From contig NZ_JAAAFX010000004.1 in NCBI RefSeq assembly GCF_019352895.1, forward strand, positions 310,001 to 374,000: DNA of 64,000 nucleotides, written 5' to 3'. Origin of the DNA: Variovorax boronicumulans (GTDB taxonomy: Bacteria > Pseudomonadota > Gammaproteobacteria > Burkholderiales > Burkholderiaceae_C). Both the position numbers and the translations under genes were made by a program. Shown in pieces: positions 8,861-17,250 of this stretch; positions within the stretch are counted from its first letter, which is position 1; each line of letters opens with the position of its first letter. The notes beneath the pieces are model-generated. The model worked only from the letters and a program-made list of their open reading frames with translations. It searched no databases and was not told the origin of the DNA.

Positions 8861-9591
8861 CAATGCATGTTGCGTGCGTCGCCGACGGCGCGCCGCAAGG
8901 TCTCGATGCTGAAGTCGGGCCGCCGGGCCGCAGCGATGATCACCGCCTCGCGGCGCGTGAGCGCGGCCACCACCTCGGGAATGCGCGCCGCGTGCTCGAC
9001 TGGGATCACGACGGCACCGTGGCGGTCGGCGTGCACCAGGTCGTTGTGTGCGATGTAGGCGCCGGCCACCGAAACCGTGCTGCCGAAGTCGACGATGTGG
9101 TAGTGGGCATGCGAGGGCACGACCATGCGGCACAGCATCTGGAAACCCGGCGCGTTGGTGTCGACGTCGCGCACGCTGCCGTCGGTCACGACGCCCTGGC
9201 AGCCGAAGCCCTTGTGGATGGTGGTGTTGACTTCGCCCCAGAAGGAGCCGAAGCCGGCGCGTCCGGCGTCCAGGTCCTGAATGATGCAGACCGAAGGGCG
9301 TGGACCGCCTTCGGCGATGTAGGTGTAGTAGTCCATCGTCCGCTTGCCGCCCTCCTCCGGCGTCTGGCGCAGCGGATGGATCGAGCGCATGGTGGCGGTG
9401 CGCGCATAGCCCACCATCGGCCGCAGCTCCGGATAGAGGCAGTTCAGTCCCTCGGTGGTGAAGCCCACGCTGCGGCGCTCGGGCGCGATCACCTCCAGTG
9501 CGTTGCAGATGGTCGGCGTGTCGAAGGTGGCCAGTTCGGCCAGCAGCTCGGCCGACAGCGGGCCCTTGGGTTCTTGTGGTTTGGGGGTCAT
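8860..9591 (-). CDS. RraA-like aldolase/decarboxylase family protein
   Basis: Protein of 243 aa from the family that includes HMG aldolase (4-hydroxy-4-methyl-2-oxoglutarate aldolase), oxaloacetate decarboxylase and the RNase E regulator RraA. The key active-site stretch VVTDGSVRD is present, with the Arg-Asp pair that positions pyruvate enolate and metal. Enzymatic members retain these residues and release pyruvate. The amidohydrolase-SDR neighbourhood favours a catabolic aldolase over an RNase regulator. There is 1-bp overlap with the downstream amidohydrolase; 75 bp separate it from the GMC gene upstream. Confidence 0.82.
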   Translation of the reverse strand: MTPKPQEPKGPLSAELLAELATFDTPTICNALEVIAPERRSVGFTTEGLNCLYPELRPMVGYARTATMRSIHPLRQTPEEGGKRTMDYYTYIAEGGPRPSVCIIQDLDAGRAGFGSFWGEVNTTIHKGFGCQGVVTDGSVRDVDTNAPGFQMLCRMVVPSHAHYHIVDFGSTVSVAGAYIAHNDLVHADRHGAVVIPVEHAARIPEVVAALTRREAVIIAAARRPDFSIETLRRAVGDARNMH

Positions 9592-9666
9592 GCGGAGGTC
9601 TCCTCGGTGGCTGCCGACCGCGGGGTCGGCCAGGGGTTGAATGCGGGCGGGACTATCGAACAGTGA

Positions 9667-11262
9667 TCATCGGTCGGCCAGCAGCAGGTCGGCGCCCTTC
9701 TCGCCGATCATGATGGCGGCCGCATTGGTGTTGCCGGAAACGATCTGCGGCATGACCGACGCATCGATCACGCGCAGGCCCGTGACGCCGTGCACGCGCA
9801 GGCGGGGGTCGACCACCGCCATGGCGTCGACGCCCATCCTGCAGGTGCCGCTGGCGTGGAAGGCGGTGCCGGCGTTCGCCTGGCCATAGGCCAGCCACTG
9901 CACGGCGCTCTGCACGCCGGAGCCGGGCAACACCTCGGCGATCGCATGGGCCCCGAGCGCGCGGGTGTTGAACAGCTCGCGCGCGAGTTGCAGGCCGGCC
10001 ACCAGCACCTCACGGTCCTTCGACTCGCTCAGACAGTTCGGCTGGATGGCCGGCGGGTCGGCGGGATCGGCACTGCGGATCCAGAGCCGGCCGCGGCTCA
10101 GCGGCCGGTTCGGCACACAGGACACCGTCATGCCCGGGAAGTCATGCACCGAGCCCGCGGTGGCAGCTGCGCTGAAGGCCAGGAAGTGCAGTTGCAGGTC
10201 GGCCGTGCGCACGCTCTCGCTGCTGCGCGCGAACATGCCCATGGTCATCGGCCCGCCGGCCAGCACGCCGCGGTGCGTCGCCAGGTATTTCAGGCCGGCC
10301 GCGGCCTGCAGCACGCGGCTGCGGCGCAGCGTGTTGAGCGAATGGCCACGGGCACGGAACACCACGCGGGTGTTGAGGTGGTCCATGAGGTTCTCGCCGA
10401 CGCCGGCCAGGTCCTGCACCACCGGAATCCGAAGGTCCTCGAGCAGGCCGCGCGGGCCCACACCCGAGAGCTGCAGCAACTGCGGCGAGCCGATCGCGCC
10501 GGCGGCCAGCACCGTTTCCCGCCCGGCCAGGGCGCGCAGGCGCTGGCCGCCATGGCCGAACGCGATGCCGCGCGCCTGCGTCCCGTCGAAGAGCACGCGC
10601 TGCACCTGCACGCCGGTCAGCACCTGCAGGTTGGCGCGTCCGCGCGCGACTCCGAGGTAGGCCGCGGCCGTGCTGCTGCGGCGCCCGTCGCGCACCGTGA
10701 GCTGGTAGCGCCCGACGCCCTGCTGCCCGCCGCTGTTGAAGTTGGGATTGAAGGCATGGCCCATCTCACGGCCCGCCGCGATGAAGGCCTCGTGCAGCGG
10801 ATGCGCCATCGCGGGGTCGGACAGCCCGAGCGGACCGTCGGTGCCGTAGTCGCCGGCGTGCGCGCCGCGGTAGCCCTCGGCGCGGCGGAAGAAAGGCAGC
10901 AGGTCGGCATGCGACCAGCCCTCGCAACCGGCGGCGGCCCAGGCGTCGTAGTCCTCGGGCTGCCCGCGCACGTAGATCATGGCGTTGATCGAGCTCGAGC
11001 CGCCCAGCACGCGGCCGCGCGGCCAGACCAGCCGCCGGTTGCCGAGGCCGGGCACAGGTTCGGTCTGGTAGAGCCAGGCCAGCTTGGGGTTGTAGGCGTT
11101 GCGCGCGAAACCCAGCGGCACGCGGATCCAGGGGTCGCGGTCGGGGCCGCCGGCCTCGAGCAGCAGCACCTTGCAGCGCGGGTCGGCCGACAGCCGATGC
11201 GCCAGCACGCAGCCCGCCGAGCCGGCGCCCACGATCACGTAGTCGAAGTGCAGGTCGCTCAT
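9667..11262 (-). CDS. GMC family FAD-dependent alcohol oxidoreductase
   Basis: Flavoprotein of 531 aa resembling choline and polyethylene-glycol dehydrogenases. The N-terminus has the FAD dinucleotide fold ([10 protein letters not shown] near residue 8, then LLLEAGG). The GMC signature [21 protein letters not shown] follows. The C-terminal active-site region includes HASGTCRMG and the closing [19 protein letters not shown]. It probably oxidises a primary alcohol to an aldehyde. The ATG at 11262 overlaps the upstream SDR stop as TGATG; the open frame beyond it is a shadow of the SDR gene. Confidence 0.92.
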   Translation of the reverse strand: MSDLHFDYVIVGAGSAGCVLAHRLSADPRCKVLLLEAGGPDRDPWIRVPLGFARNAYNPKLAWLYQTEPVPGLGNRRLVWPRGRVLGGSSSINAMIYVRGQPEDYDAWAAAGCEGWSHADLLPFFRRAEGYRGAHAGDYGTDGPLGLSDPAMAHPLHEAFIAAGREMGHAFNPNFNSGGQQGVGRYQLTVRDGRRSSTAAAYLGVARGRANLQVLTGVQVQRVLFDGTQARGIAFGHGGQRLRALAGRETVLAAGAIGSPQLLQLSGVGPRGLLEDLRIPVVQDLAGVGENLMDHLNTRVVFRARGHSLNTLRRSRVLQAAAGLKYLATHRGVLAGGPMTMGMFARSSESVRTADLQLHFLAFSAAATAGSVHDFPGMTVSCVPNRPLSRGRLWIRSADPADPPAIQPNCLSESKDREVLVAGLQLARELFNTRALGAHAIAEVLPGSGVQSAVQWLAYGQANAGTAFHASGTCRMGVDAMAVVDPRLRVHGVTGLRVIDASVMPQIVSGNTNAAAIMIGEKGADLLLADR

Positions 11263-11990
11263 CAGGCCAGCGCGCCGCCATCGATGCTCAGCGCCTGCCC
11301 CGTGATGTTGGCCGCGGCACGGCTCGCCAGGAAGCCCACCAGCGCCGCGACCTCCGTCGCTTCGCTGAAGCGACCGGTCGGCGTGAGCGCCGCGGCCTGC
11401 GCCTGCGTCAAGCCCAGGTCCTCGAGCCGGCCCAGCGCCATCTCGGTCGCGACCCAGCCCGGGCAGACGGCATTGGCTGTGATGCCGCGCGGGCCGAGCG
11501 CATGCGCCAGCGAGCGGGTGAGGCCGATCACGCCGTGCTTCGAGGCGGCGTAGGCCAGCTGGTCGGCGACGCCGCGCAACCCCAGGATCGAGGAGATGTT
11601 GACGATCCGGCCTTCGCCATCGACCAGCAGTTCGCGCGCCGCGCGGCAGCAGGCCCAGGTGCCGGTGAGGTTCGTGGCCAGCATCGGCCCCCACTCCTCG
11701 GCTTCGGCGTCGCTGCCGAAGGGCGCGCCGCCCGCGATCGCCGCGTTATTGACCAGCACGTGCAGCCGGCCATGCCGCCGACGCACCGAAGCGAAGAGTT
11801 CGTCGACCTGCGCCGCATCGGTGACGTCGCACTGCATCATCTCGACGCCCGGCGGCGCGGCGCCGGCGCCGGGCGCCGACCGGGACGTGCCGATCACGGC
11901 ATGGCCTTGCGCGCTGAAGTGCTCGGCGATCGCGCGGCCGATGCCGCGGCTGGCGCCGGTCACCACCGCCACGGGCTGTCGCTGCGTCAT
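11262..11990 (-). CDS. SDR family oxidoreductase (FabG-like)
   Basis: Short-chain dehydrogenase of 242 aa: TGASRGIG cofactor motif, NNAAIAGG, catalytic Ser in NISSILG and YAASK. The C-terminal ITGQALSIDGG closes the family pattern. It is the first gene of the minus-strand run (SDR, GMC oxidoreductase, RraA-like aldolase, amidohydrolase, SDR) and is divergent from the FAD-linked dehydrogenase at 12080, with 89 bp between them. It likely oxidises or reduces a hydroxy/oxo intermediate of the same pathway. Confidence 0.88.
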   Translation of the reverse strand: MTQRQPVAVVTGASRGIGRAIAEHFSAQGHAVIGTSRSAPGAGAAPPGVEMMQCDVTDAAQVDELFASVRRRHGRLHVLVNNAAIAGGAPFGSDAEAEEWGPMLATNLTGTWACCRAARELLVDGEGRIVNISSILGLRGVADQLAYAASKHGVIGLTRSLAHALGPRGITANAVCPGWVATEMALGRLEDLGLTQAQAAALTPTGRFSEATEVAALVGFLASRAAANITGQALSIDGGALA

Positions 11991-12041
11991 CTTGTCTCCT
12001 CCGGGGGGGATGTATTGCGGCCTTCAAGCCGTCGGATTAAG

Positions 12042-12057
12042 TTAGTATACGTTCTAA
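12042..12057. promoter_or_regulatory. Candidate operator in divergent promoter
   Basis: TTAG-N8-CTAA surrounds a GTATAC core (12045-12050) in the only AT-rich patch between the divergent SDR and FAD-dehydrogenase genes. GTATAC-centred sites are common for FCD-type GntR regulators. No such regulator gene is adjacent, so the assignment is weak. Confidence 0.35.
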
Positions 12058-12079
12058 TTTCAGAGCATCAGGAGACAGC

Positions 12080-13447
12080 ATGGAAGCGATTCTGAAAACC
12101 CTGCGCGAGGCCCTCGGCGAGACCGCCGTGCTCGTTGGCGAGGATGTGCGCGCACGCCCGGTTTCGCGCATCGTGCAGAGCGGCTGCGCGGCCGGCGCGC
12201 TGGTGCGGCCCGCTTCGACCGAGGAAGTGGCGCTGGTCATGCGGCTGTGCCATGCGGCCGGCCAGCCGGTGGTTCCCCGCGCCGGCATGACCGGTCTGGT
12301 CGGCGGCGCGCTGGCCGGGCCCGGCGAGATCGCACTGTCGCTCGAGCGCATGAACCGGATCGAGGAAGTCGATCCGGTCACGCAGACCCTGACCGTGCAG
12401 GCCGGCACCCCGTTGCAGGCGATCCAGGAGGCGGCCGAGGCGCAAGGCATGCTGTTCCCGCTCGACCTCGGCGCGCGCGGCTCCGCCACCATCGGCGGCA
12501 ACATCGCCACCAATGCAGGGGGCAACAAGGTGCTGCGCTACGGCATGACACGCGACATGGTGCTGGGCCTGGAAGCGGTGCTGCCAAACGGCGAGATCGT
12601 CTCGTCGATGTTCAAGATCATCAAGAACAACACCGGCCTGGACATCAAGCAGCTGTTCATCGGCACCGAAGGCACGCTGGGCGTGGTCACGCGCGCGGTG
12701 CTGAAACTGCAGCCGCAGCCGCGAACCCGCCAGACCGTGTTGGGCGCCTTCCGCGATTTCGCGTCGGTCGCGACCATGCTCGAGCGCATGCGCGCGGCCT
12801 CGGGCGGCAGCCTGAGCTCGTACGAGATCATGTGGCGCGACTACTACCTGCTGCTGACCGCGCCCGGCCGCCGGCCGCCGCCACTGTCGCAGGACTATCC
12901 CTTCTATGCGCTGATCGAATGCGAAGGCGCCGACGAGGAGGCCGACAACGCGCGCTTCCATGCGGTGCTCGAGGACTGCATGGAGAGCGGGCTGATGGTC
13001 GACGCGGTGATCGCGCAGTCGGAGGCCGAGCGCATCGACCTCTGGCGCATCCGCGACGACGTGCACTACCTGCGCACGCTCGACCCGCTGTTCGTGTTCG
13101 ACATCAGCCTGCCGATCACGGCGATGGCCGACTACGTGGACCACCTGCGCGCCGAGCTCCAGCGCCGGTGGCAGGCGGTCACGCTGATCTCCTACGGCCA
13201 CCTGGGCGATGGCAACCTGCACATCGCGGTGTCGTGCGGCAGCGTCGCGGACAAGGCCGAGATCGAGCGGCTGGTGTACGAGCCGCTGCGCGCCTTCCGC
13301 GGCTCGGTGTCGGCCGAGCACGGCATCGGCGTGGACAAGAAGAAGTACCTGAACTTCACCCGCACCGAGCAGGAGATCGCGGTGATGCGCGCGGTCAAGG
13401 TGGCGATCGACCCGAAGAACATCCTCAATCCCGGGAAGATCTGCTGA
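12080..13447 (+). CDS. FAD-binding oxidoreductase, GlcD/D-2-hydroxyacid dehydrogenase type
   Basis: Flavoenzyme of 455 aa with an N-terminal PCMH-type FAD domain (PRAGMTGLVGGA, then GNIATNAGGNKVLRYG and FIGTEGTLGVVT) and a C-terminal FAD-oxidase domain (SYGHLGDGNLHIAV, then SAEHGIGVDKKKYL). Family members oxidise D-lactate, glycolate or D-2-hydroxyglutarate and pass electrons to the quinone pool or ETF. The His-rich HLGDGNLH motif is the usual metal/substrate site. Its 3' end overlaps the converging acyl-CoA synthetase by 23 bp. Divergence from the SDR-GMC run suggests a shared pathway with a 2-hydroxyacid intermediate. Confidence 0.87.
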   Translation: MEAILKTLREALGETAVLVGEDVRARPVSRIVQSGCAAGALVRPASTEEVALVMRLCHAAGQPVVPRAGMTGLVGGALAGPGEIALSLERMNRIEEVDPVTQTLTVQAGTPLQAIQEAAEAQGMLFPLDLGARGSATIGGNIATNAGGNKVLRYGMTRDMVLGLEAVLPNGEIVSSMFKIIKNNTGLDIKQLFIGTEGTLGVVTRAVLKLQPQPRTRQTVLGAFRDFASVATMLERMRAASGGSLSSYEIMWRDYYLLLTAPGRRPPPLSQDYPFYALIECEGADEEADNARFHAVLEDCMESGLMVDAVIAQSEAERIDLWRIRDDVHYLRTLDPLFVFDISLPITAMADYVDHLRAELQRRWQAVTLISYGHLGDGNLHIAVSCGSVADKAEIERLVYEPLRAFRGSVSAEHGIGVDKKKYLNFTRTEQEIAVMRAVKVAIDPKNILNPGKIC

Positions 13448-15542
13448 GCACCACCACCCCATCGGCCGCACGCACGCCCTGCCCTTCGGCCAGCACGAAC
13501 AGCGGATTGATCTCCGCCGCCTCGAGCCGGTCGCCCAGCCGGCTCGCCATGCGGGAGAAGGCCACGATGGCCTCGACCAGCGCCTTGACATCGGCCTTGG
13601 GCCGGCCGCGGTAGCCATCGAGCAAGGGCCAGGTCTTGAGCGAACGGACCATGGCGAGCGCGCTCTCGCGGCTCAGCGCACCACCTGCGGGCACCATGCG
13701 CAGCACGGTGTCGTCGATCAGCTCCGCCGTCACGCCGCCCATGCCCAGCAGCACGGCCGTGCCCAGCGCATCGCGGTGCAGGCCGAGGATCAGCTCGGTG
13801 CCGCCGCTGACCATTTCCTGCAGCAGGAAGCGCTCCGGCGCCGAACCCGTGTGCACGCGCACCTCGTCGCGCATGCGCATCAGCCGGGCACCGACCTGGT
13901 CCACCGCCACCGCCACCGCCACGCCGCCGACCTCGGTCTTGTGCGTGATGGTGCGCGACAGGATCTTGAGCACCACGCGTTCGCCGAGCGACGGCGCGGC
14001 CCGCTGCGCCGCCTCGCGGTCGGCCACCGGGATCTCGCGCACGCCGCGCACGCCGAAGCGGGCGAACAACGCCTTGGCCTCGGCCTCGTCGAGTGCGCCC
14101 GCGGGCAGCTCGCCCAGGTCGACCACTGCGCCAGGATCGCCCGCCGCCTCGACGCCTGCACCCGCCTGCAGCAGGGCCTGCAGTGCGGCGGTGCAGCTCT
14201 CGGGCGCCGCGAAGGCCGGTACGCCGCGCTGGTTGAGCAGCGCGGCCACCTCGGGCGCATGCGGGCTCACGTAGGCCAGCACCGGCTTGTCCGAGGCCGG
14301 CAGGCAGTCGTGGATCGCGTCGGCCATCAGGTCGGGCATCGCCAGCGCGGACGAGCCGACGATCACCACCACCGCGTCGTAGCCGGGGCTGGCCAGCAGC
14401 GTGCCGATCGCGCCGCGCAGCAGCGCGGGTTGCAGGCCGGCGAGCGTGACGTCGATCGGGTTGCGGTCCAGCACCGACGGGGCATCGCCCTGCAGCTCGC
14501 GCAGGCGCTGCGCCGTCGCGGCATCGGGCGGCGGCGCCTCGAAGCCGGCGACGCCCAGGCTGTCGGCCACCAGCGTGCCGGCGCCGCCGGTGGAGGTGAG
14601 GATCGCCACGCGGCGGCCGCGCAGGGAGCGGCCGGCGGCCAGCGCGACCGGCAGGTCCAGCAGGTCGGCAAAGGTCTGGGCGCGCAGCGCGCCGACCTCG
14701 CGGAACAGCGCGTCGTACATGCGGTCGGCGCCCGCGAGCGCGCCGGTGTGCGAGGCCGCCGCGCTGGCGCCCGACTCGGAGCGGCCGATCTTGAAGATCA
14801 CCAGCGGCTTGCCGGCGCGCGCGGCCTTGAGCGCCGCGGCGCGGAACTTCGCGGTGTCGCGGATGCCTTCCATGTAGAGCGCGATCACGCGCGTCGCCTC
14901 GTCGTCGACCAGGTGGTCGACGAAGTCCGCCATGTCCAGGTCCACTTCGTTGCTGGTCGAGACCAGCTTGGAGAAGCCGATGCCGCGCGCGGCCCCGCGC
15001 GACAGCAGCGAGCCCAGGATGCCACCGCTTTGCGAGACCACCGCGATCGAGCCGCTGGCGAGCCGGTCGATCTCCAGCGCGCCGCTGGCCGACAGCATGA
15101 TGCGGTCGCTGAGGTTGACCAGGCCGATGGTGTTCGGGCCCAGCAGCCGCATGGGGCCCGCGGCCTCCAGCAGCCGGGCCTGGCGCGCCTGGCCTTCGGG
15201 GCCGGCCTCGGCGTAGCCGCTGGCCAGGATGATCGCGGCGCCGGTGCCGCGCTGCGCGAGTTGGCGCACCACGCCCTGCGCGCGCTCGGCACCCAGCAGC
15301 ACGATCGCGACATCGGGCACTTCGGGCAGCGCGCCCACGTCGGCATAGCAGTCGAGGCCGCCGATGGTGGCCGCCTTCGGGTTCACCGGATAGATGTGGC
15401 CGGTGAAACCGTGCTTCTGCAGATAGGCCACGGGCCGGCCCGAGGTCTTGGCCAGGTCCGCGGAGGCGCCGATGACGGCCACGCTGCGCGGGCGCAGCAG
15501 CCGGTCGATGGCGCTGGACGTGCCGGATGGAAGCGAGGTCAT
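13425..15542 (-). CDS. Acyl-CoA synthetase, ADP-forming (acetate-CoA ligase family)
   Basis: Single-chain NDP-forming acyl-CoA ligase, about 705 aa. An N-terminal CoA-binding domain (RPRSVAVIGAS near residue 18) is followed by succinyl-CoA-ligase-like domains, with the phosphohistidine region around SHTGALAG. A C-terminal ATP-grasp domain (VVLKILSRTITHKTEVGGV, then EMVSGGTELILG) completes it. It activates a carboxylic acid to its CoA ester with ATP. Start choice is open: ATG 15542, or GTG 15551 that overlaps the enoyl-CoA hydratase stop as GTGA. It is the second gene of a two-gene minus-strand operon whose control region is shared with the IclR regulator. Confidence 0.88.
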   Translation of the reverse strand: MTSLPSGTSSAIDRLLRPRSVAVIGASADLAKTSGRPVAYLQKHGFTGHIYPVNPKAATIGGLDCYADVGALPEVPDVAIVLLGAERAQGVVRQLAQRGTGAAIILASGYAEAGPEGQARQARLLEAAGPMRLLGPNTIGLVNLSDRIMLSASGALEIDRLASGSIAVVSQSGGILGSLLSRGAARGIGFSKLVSTSNEVDLDMADFVDHLVDDEATRVIALYMEGIRDTAKFRAAALKAARAGKPLVIFKIGRSESGASAAASHTGALAGADRMYDALFREVGALRAQTFADLLDLPVALAAGRSLRGRRVAILTSTGGAGTLVADSLGVAGFEAPPPDAATAQRLRELQGDAPSVLDRNPIDVTLAGLQPALLRGAIGTLLASPGYDAVVVIVGSSALAMPDLMADAIHDCLPASDKPVLAYVSPHAPEVAALLNQRGVPAFAAPESCTAALQALLQAGAGVEAAGDPGAVVDLGELPAGALDEAEAKALFARFGVRGVREIPVADREAAQRAAPSLGERVVLKILSRTITHKTEVGGVAVAVAVDQVGARLMRMRDEVRVHTGSAPERFLLQEMVSGGTELILGLHRDALGTAVLLGMGGVTAELIDDTVLRMVPAGGALSRESALAMVRSLKTWPLLDGYRGRPKADVKALVEAIVAFSRMASRLGDRLEAAEINPLFVLAEGQGVRAADGVVVLSRSSRD

Positions 15543-15547
15543 GGCGC

Positions 15548-16345
15548 TCACTTCCCTGCCTCCGACTTGTCGAGGAAGGCCTCGACCGCCGCGCGGTGCT
15601 CGCTGGAGCTGTAGCAGATGGCCTGCGCCTGGCTGCCCATGCCGAAGACCTGCTCGGCCTGCAGCTCGAGGCTCTGGTTGAGGATGGTCTTGCCCAGCGC
15701 CAGCGCGGTGCGCGATCCGGCGCTGAGTTCGCGCGCCCAGGCCACGGCCTCGCCGAGCAGCGTTTCCGGCGTGGCGACGCGATCGACGATGCCCAGCTGC
15801 ACCGCCTCGGCCGTCCGCACGGTGCGGCCGGTGAAGATCAGTTCCTTGGCCTTGGCCAGCCCGATGCGGCGCGGCAGGAAGTACATGCCGCCGCCGTCCG
15901 GGATCAGGCCGCGCAGCACGTAGTTCCAGGCGAAGCTGGCGTGCGCCTCGCTGGCCATCACGAAATCGCAGGCCATCGCCAGGTCGGTGCCCAGGCCGGT
16001 CGATGCGCCATTGACCGCCGCGATGGTGGGCTTGGCCAGCGTGTGGAGCGCGGTCAGCGCATGGTGCGTGCGCTGCTGCCGCGCCCAGCCGTTGTAGGCC
16101 ACGTCGCCCGCCGGCGCCTGCATGCGCTGCTGCATCGCGCGGATGTCGCCGCCGGCGCAGAAGGCCTTGCCGTTGCCGGTGAGGACCAGTGCGCGGATGC
16201 CCTCGTCGCGGTTGACGCGGTCGAGCACGGCCATCAGTTCGGCACGCATGTCGTCGTGGATCGCGTTGCGCACCTCGGGACGGTTCAGGGCGAGGATGGC
16301 GATGCCGTCGTCGACGCGCCATTCGATGTAGCTGGAGGGGTTCAT
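15548..16345 (-). CDS. Enoyl-CoA hydratase/isomerase family protein
   Basis: Crotonase-fold protein of 265 aa. The N-terminal ILALNRPEVRNAI and the oxyanion-hole motif AFCAGGDIRAM are typical, followed by ATNGAS-type helix residues (AAVNGASTGLG). The second catalytic region reads LIPDGGGMYFLPRRIG, where hydratases and isomerases carry acidic residues. It acts on an acyl-CoA, probably the product of the ligase encoded next. The ATG at 16345 is chosen because the longer frame runs through the regulator promoter. It is divergent from the IclR gene across 107 bp. Confidence 0.9.
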   Translation of the reverse strand: MNPSSYIEWRVDDGIAILALNRPEVRNAIHDDMRAELMAVLDRVNRDEGIRALVLTGNGKAFCAGGDIRAMQQRMQAPAGDVAYNGWARQQRTHHALTALHTLAKPTIAAVNGASTGLGTDLAMACDFVMASEAHASFAWNYVLRGLIPDGGGMYFLPRRIGLAKAKELIFTGRTVRTAEAVQLGIVDRVATPETLLGEAVAWARELSAGSRTALALGKTILNQSLELQAEQVFGMGSQAQAICYSSSEHRAAVEAFLDKSEAGK

Positions 16346-16415
16346 GGTGGACCGATGCAGAAGGTGGAATCGAAGGCACGAGCATAGGGACGCACCGCTC
16401 GCAATACACTCCCAC

Positions 16416-16434
16416 GATTCCACTGCTTGGAATT
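16416..16434. promoter_or_regulatory. IclR-type palindromic operator, copy 1
   Basis: ATTCCA (16417-16422), five spacer bases, TGGAAT (16428-16433). It lies 18 bp before the IclR-family start and in the divergent promoter of the enoyl-CoA hydratase operon. A single TGGAATCG half-site is at 16365-16372. The same palindrome recurs at 20747-20767, before the aldehyde dehydrogenase operon. Confidence 0.7.
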
Positions 16435-16452
16435 CAAGACAGGAGCTTCGGC

Positions 16453-17241
16453 ATGACGCGCATGACATCCGCACTGGACGAAAAGCCGGGCATCTCGCCC
16501 GCCAACCGCTCGCTCGAACGCGGCGTCGAGATCCTGCGGGCCTTCCGCCCGGGCTCGGAACTGCTGGGCAATGCGGAGCTGGCGGAACGCACCGGCCTGT
16601 CGCGCTCGACCGTCAGCCGGCTGACGCAGACGCTGGTCGGCGCGGGCATGCTGCAGGCCGAGCCGGCGCAGCGCGGCTACCGGTTGGCGCCCGCGGTGCT
16701 GAGCCTGGCGCACGCCATGCGCACCGGCTCGTCGGTGCTGCACCTGGCCGCGCCGCTGATGCGCACGCTGGCCGAGAAGCAGAAGATCAACGTGGGGCTC
16801 GCGGCGCCCGACCGCGACGAGATGGTCTATCTGGAGTCGATCCGCTACAACCGGCGCGTGTCGCTGCGCTCGGTGGTCTCGGGCCAGCGCGTACCGATCG
16901 AGCTGACCTCGCTGGGCCGCGCCTACCTCGCGGCCGCGCCGCCGGCACGGCGCCAGGCGCTGATGCAGATCTTCAAGGCGCGGCGCACGGCGCAATGGAG
17001 CCGGCTCTCGGTGGAGATCCAGCGCGCCCTCGATGCGGTGGCCGCGCAGGGCTACTGCGTGGCGGCCTGGCAGCCCGAGGTCGTCGCGCTGGCCGCACCG
17101 CTGCGCACCGACGACGGCGCGATCTATGTGCTGAACCTCAGCGTGTCCACCACCGAGTCGATGTCGGCGGTCGCGCGCGAACTGGCCGGCCCGCTGCTGA
17201 AGCTCGCGGCCGACGTCACGCAGGCCCTGCGCCAGGGCTGA
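16453..17241 (+). CDS. IclR family transcriptional regulator
   Basis: Regulator of 262 aa: an N-terminal winged helix (LERGVEILRAF, then NAELAERTGLSRSTVSRLTQTL) and a C-terminal ligand-binding IclR domain (VYLESIRYNRR, then PIELTSLGRAYLAA). IclR proteins are tetramers or dimers of dimers that bind palindromes with GGAA/TTCC arms. Such a palindrome is present just upstream and again before the aldehyde dehydrogenase operon. It is therefore the likely local regulator of both flanking operons and of itself. It converges on the Bug-protein gene with 9 bp between stops. Confidence 0.92.
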   Translation: MTRMTSALDEKPGISPANRSLERGVEILRAFRPGSELLGNAELAERTGLSRSTVSRLTQTLVGAGMLQAEPAQRGYRLAPAVLSLAHAMRTGSSVLHLAAPLMRTLAEKQKINVGLAAPDRDEMVYLESIRYNRRVSLRSVVSGQRVPIELTSLGRAYLAAAPPARRQALMQIFKARRTAQWSRLSVEIQRALDAVAAQGYCVAAWQPEVVALAAPLRTDDGAIYVLNLSVSTTESMSAVARELAGPLLKLAADVTQALRQG

Positions 17242-17250
17242 AGCGCCGCG

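Noticed and set aside
8860..9591. RraA as regulator of RNase E
   Set aside because: The catabolic operon context and retained DGSVRD active-site residues favour an aldolase/decarboxylase.
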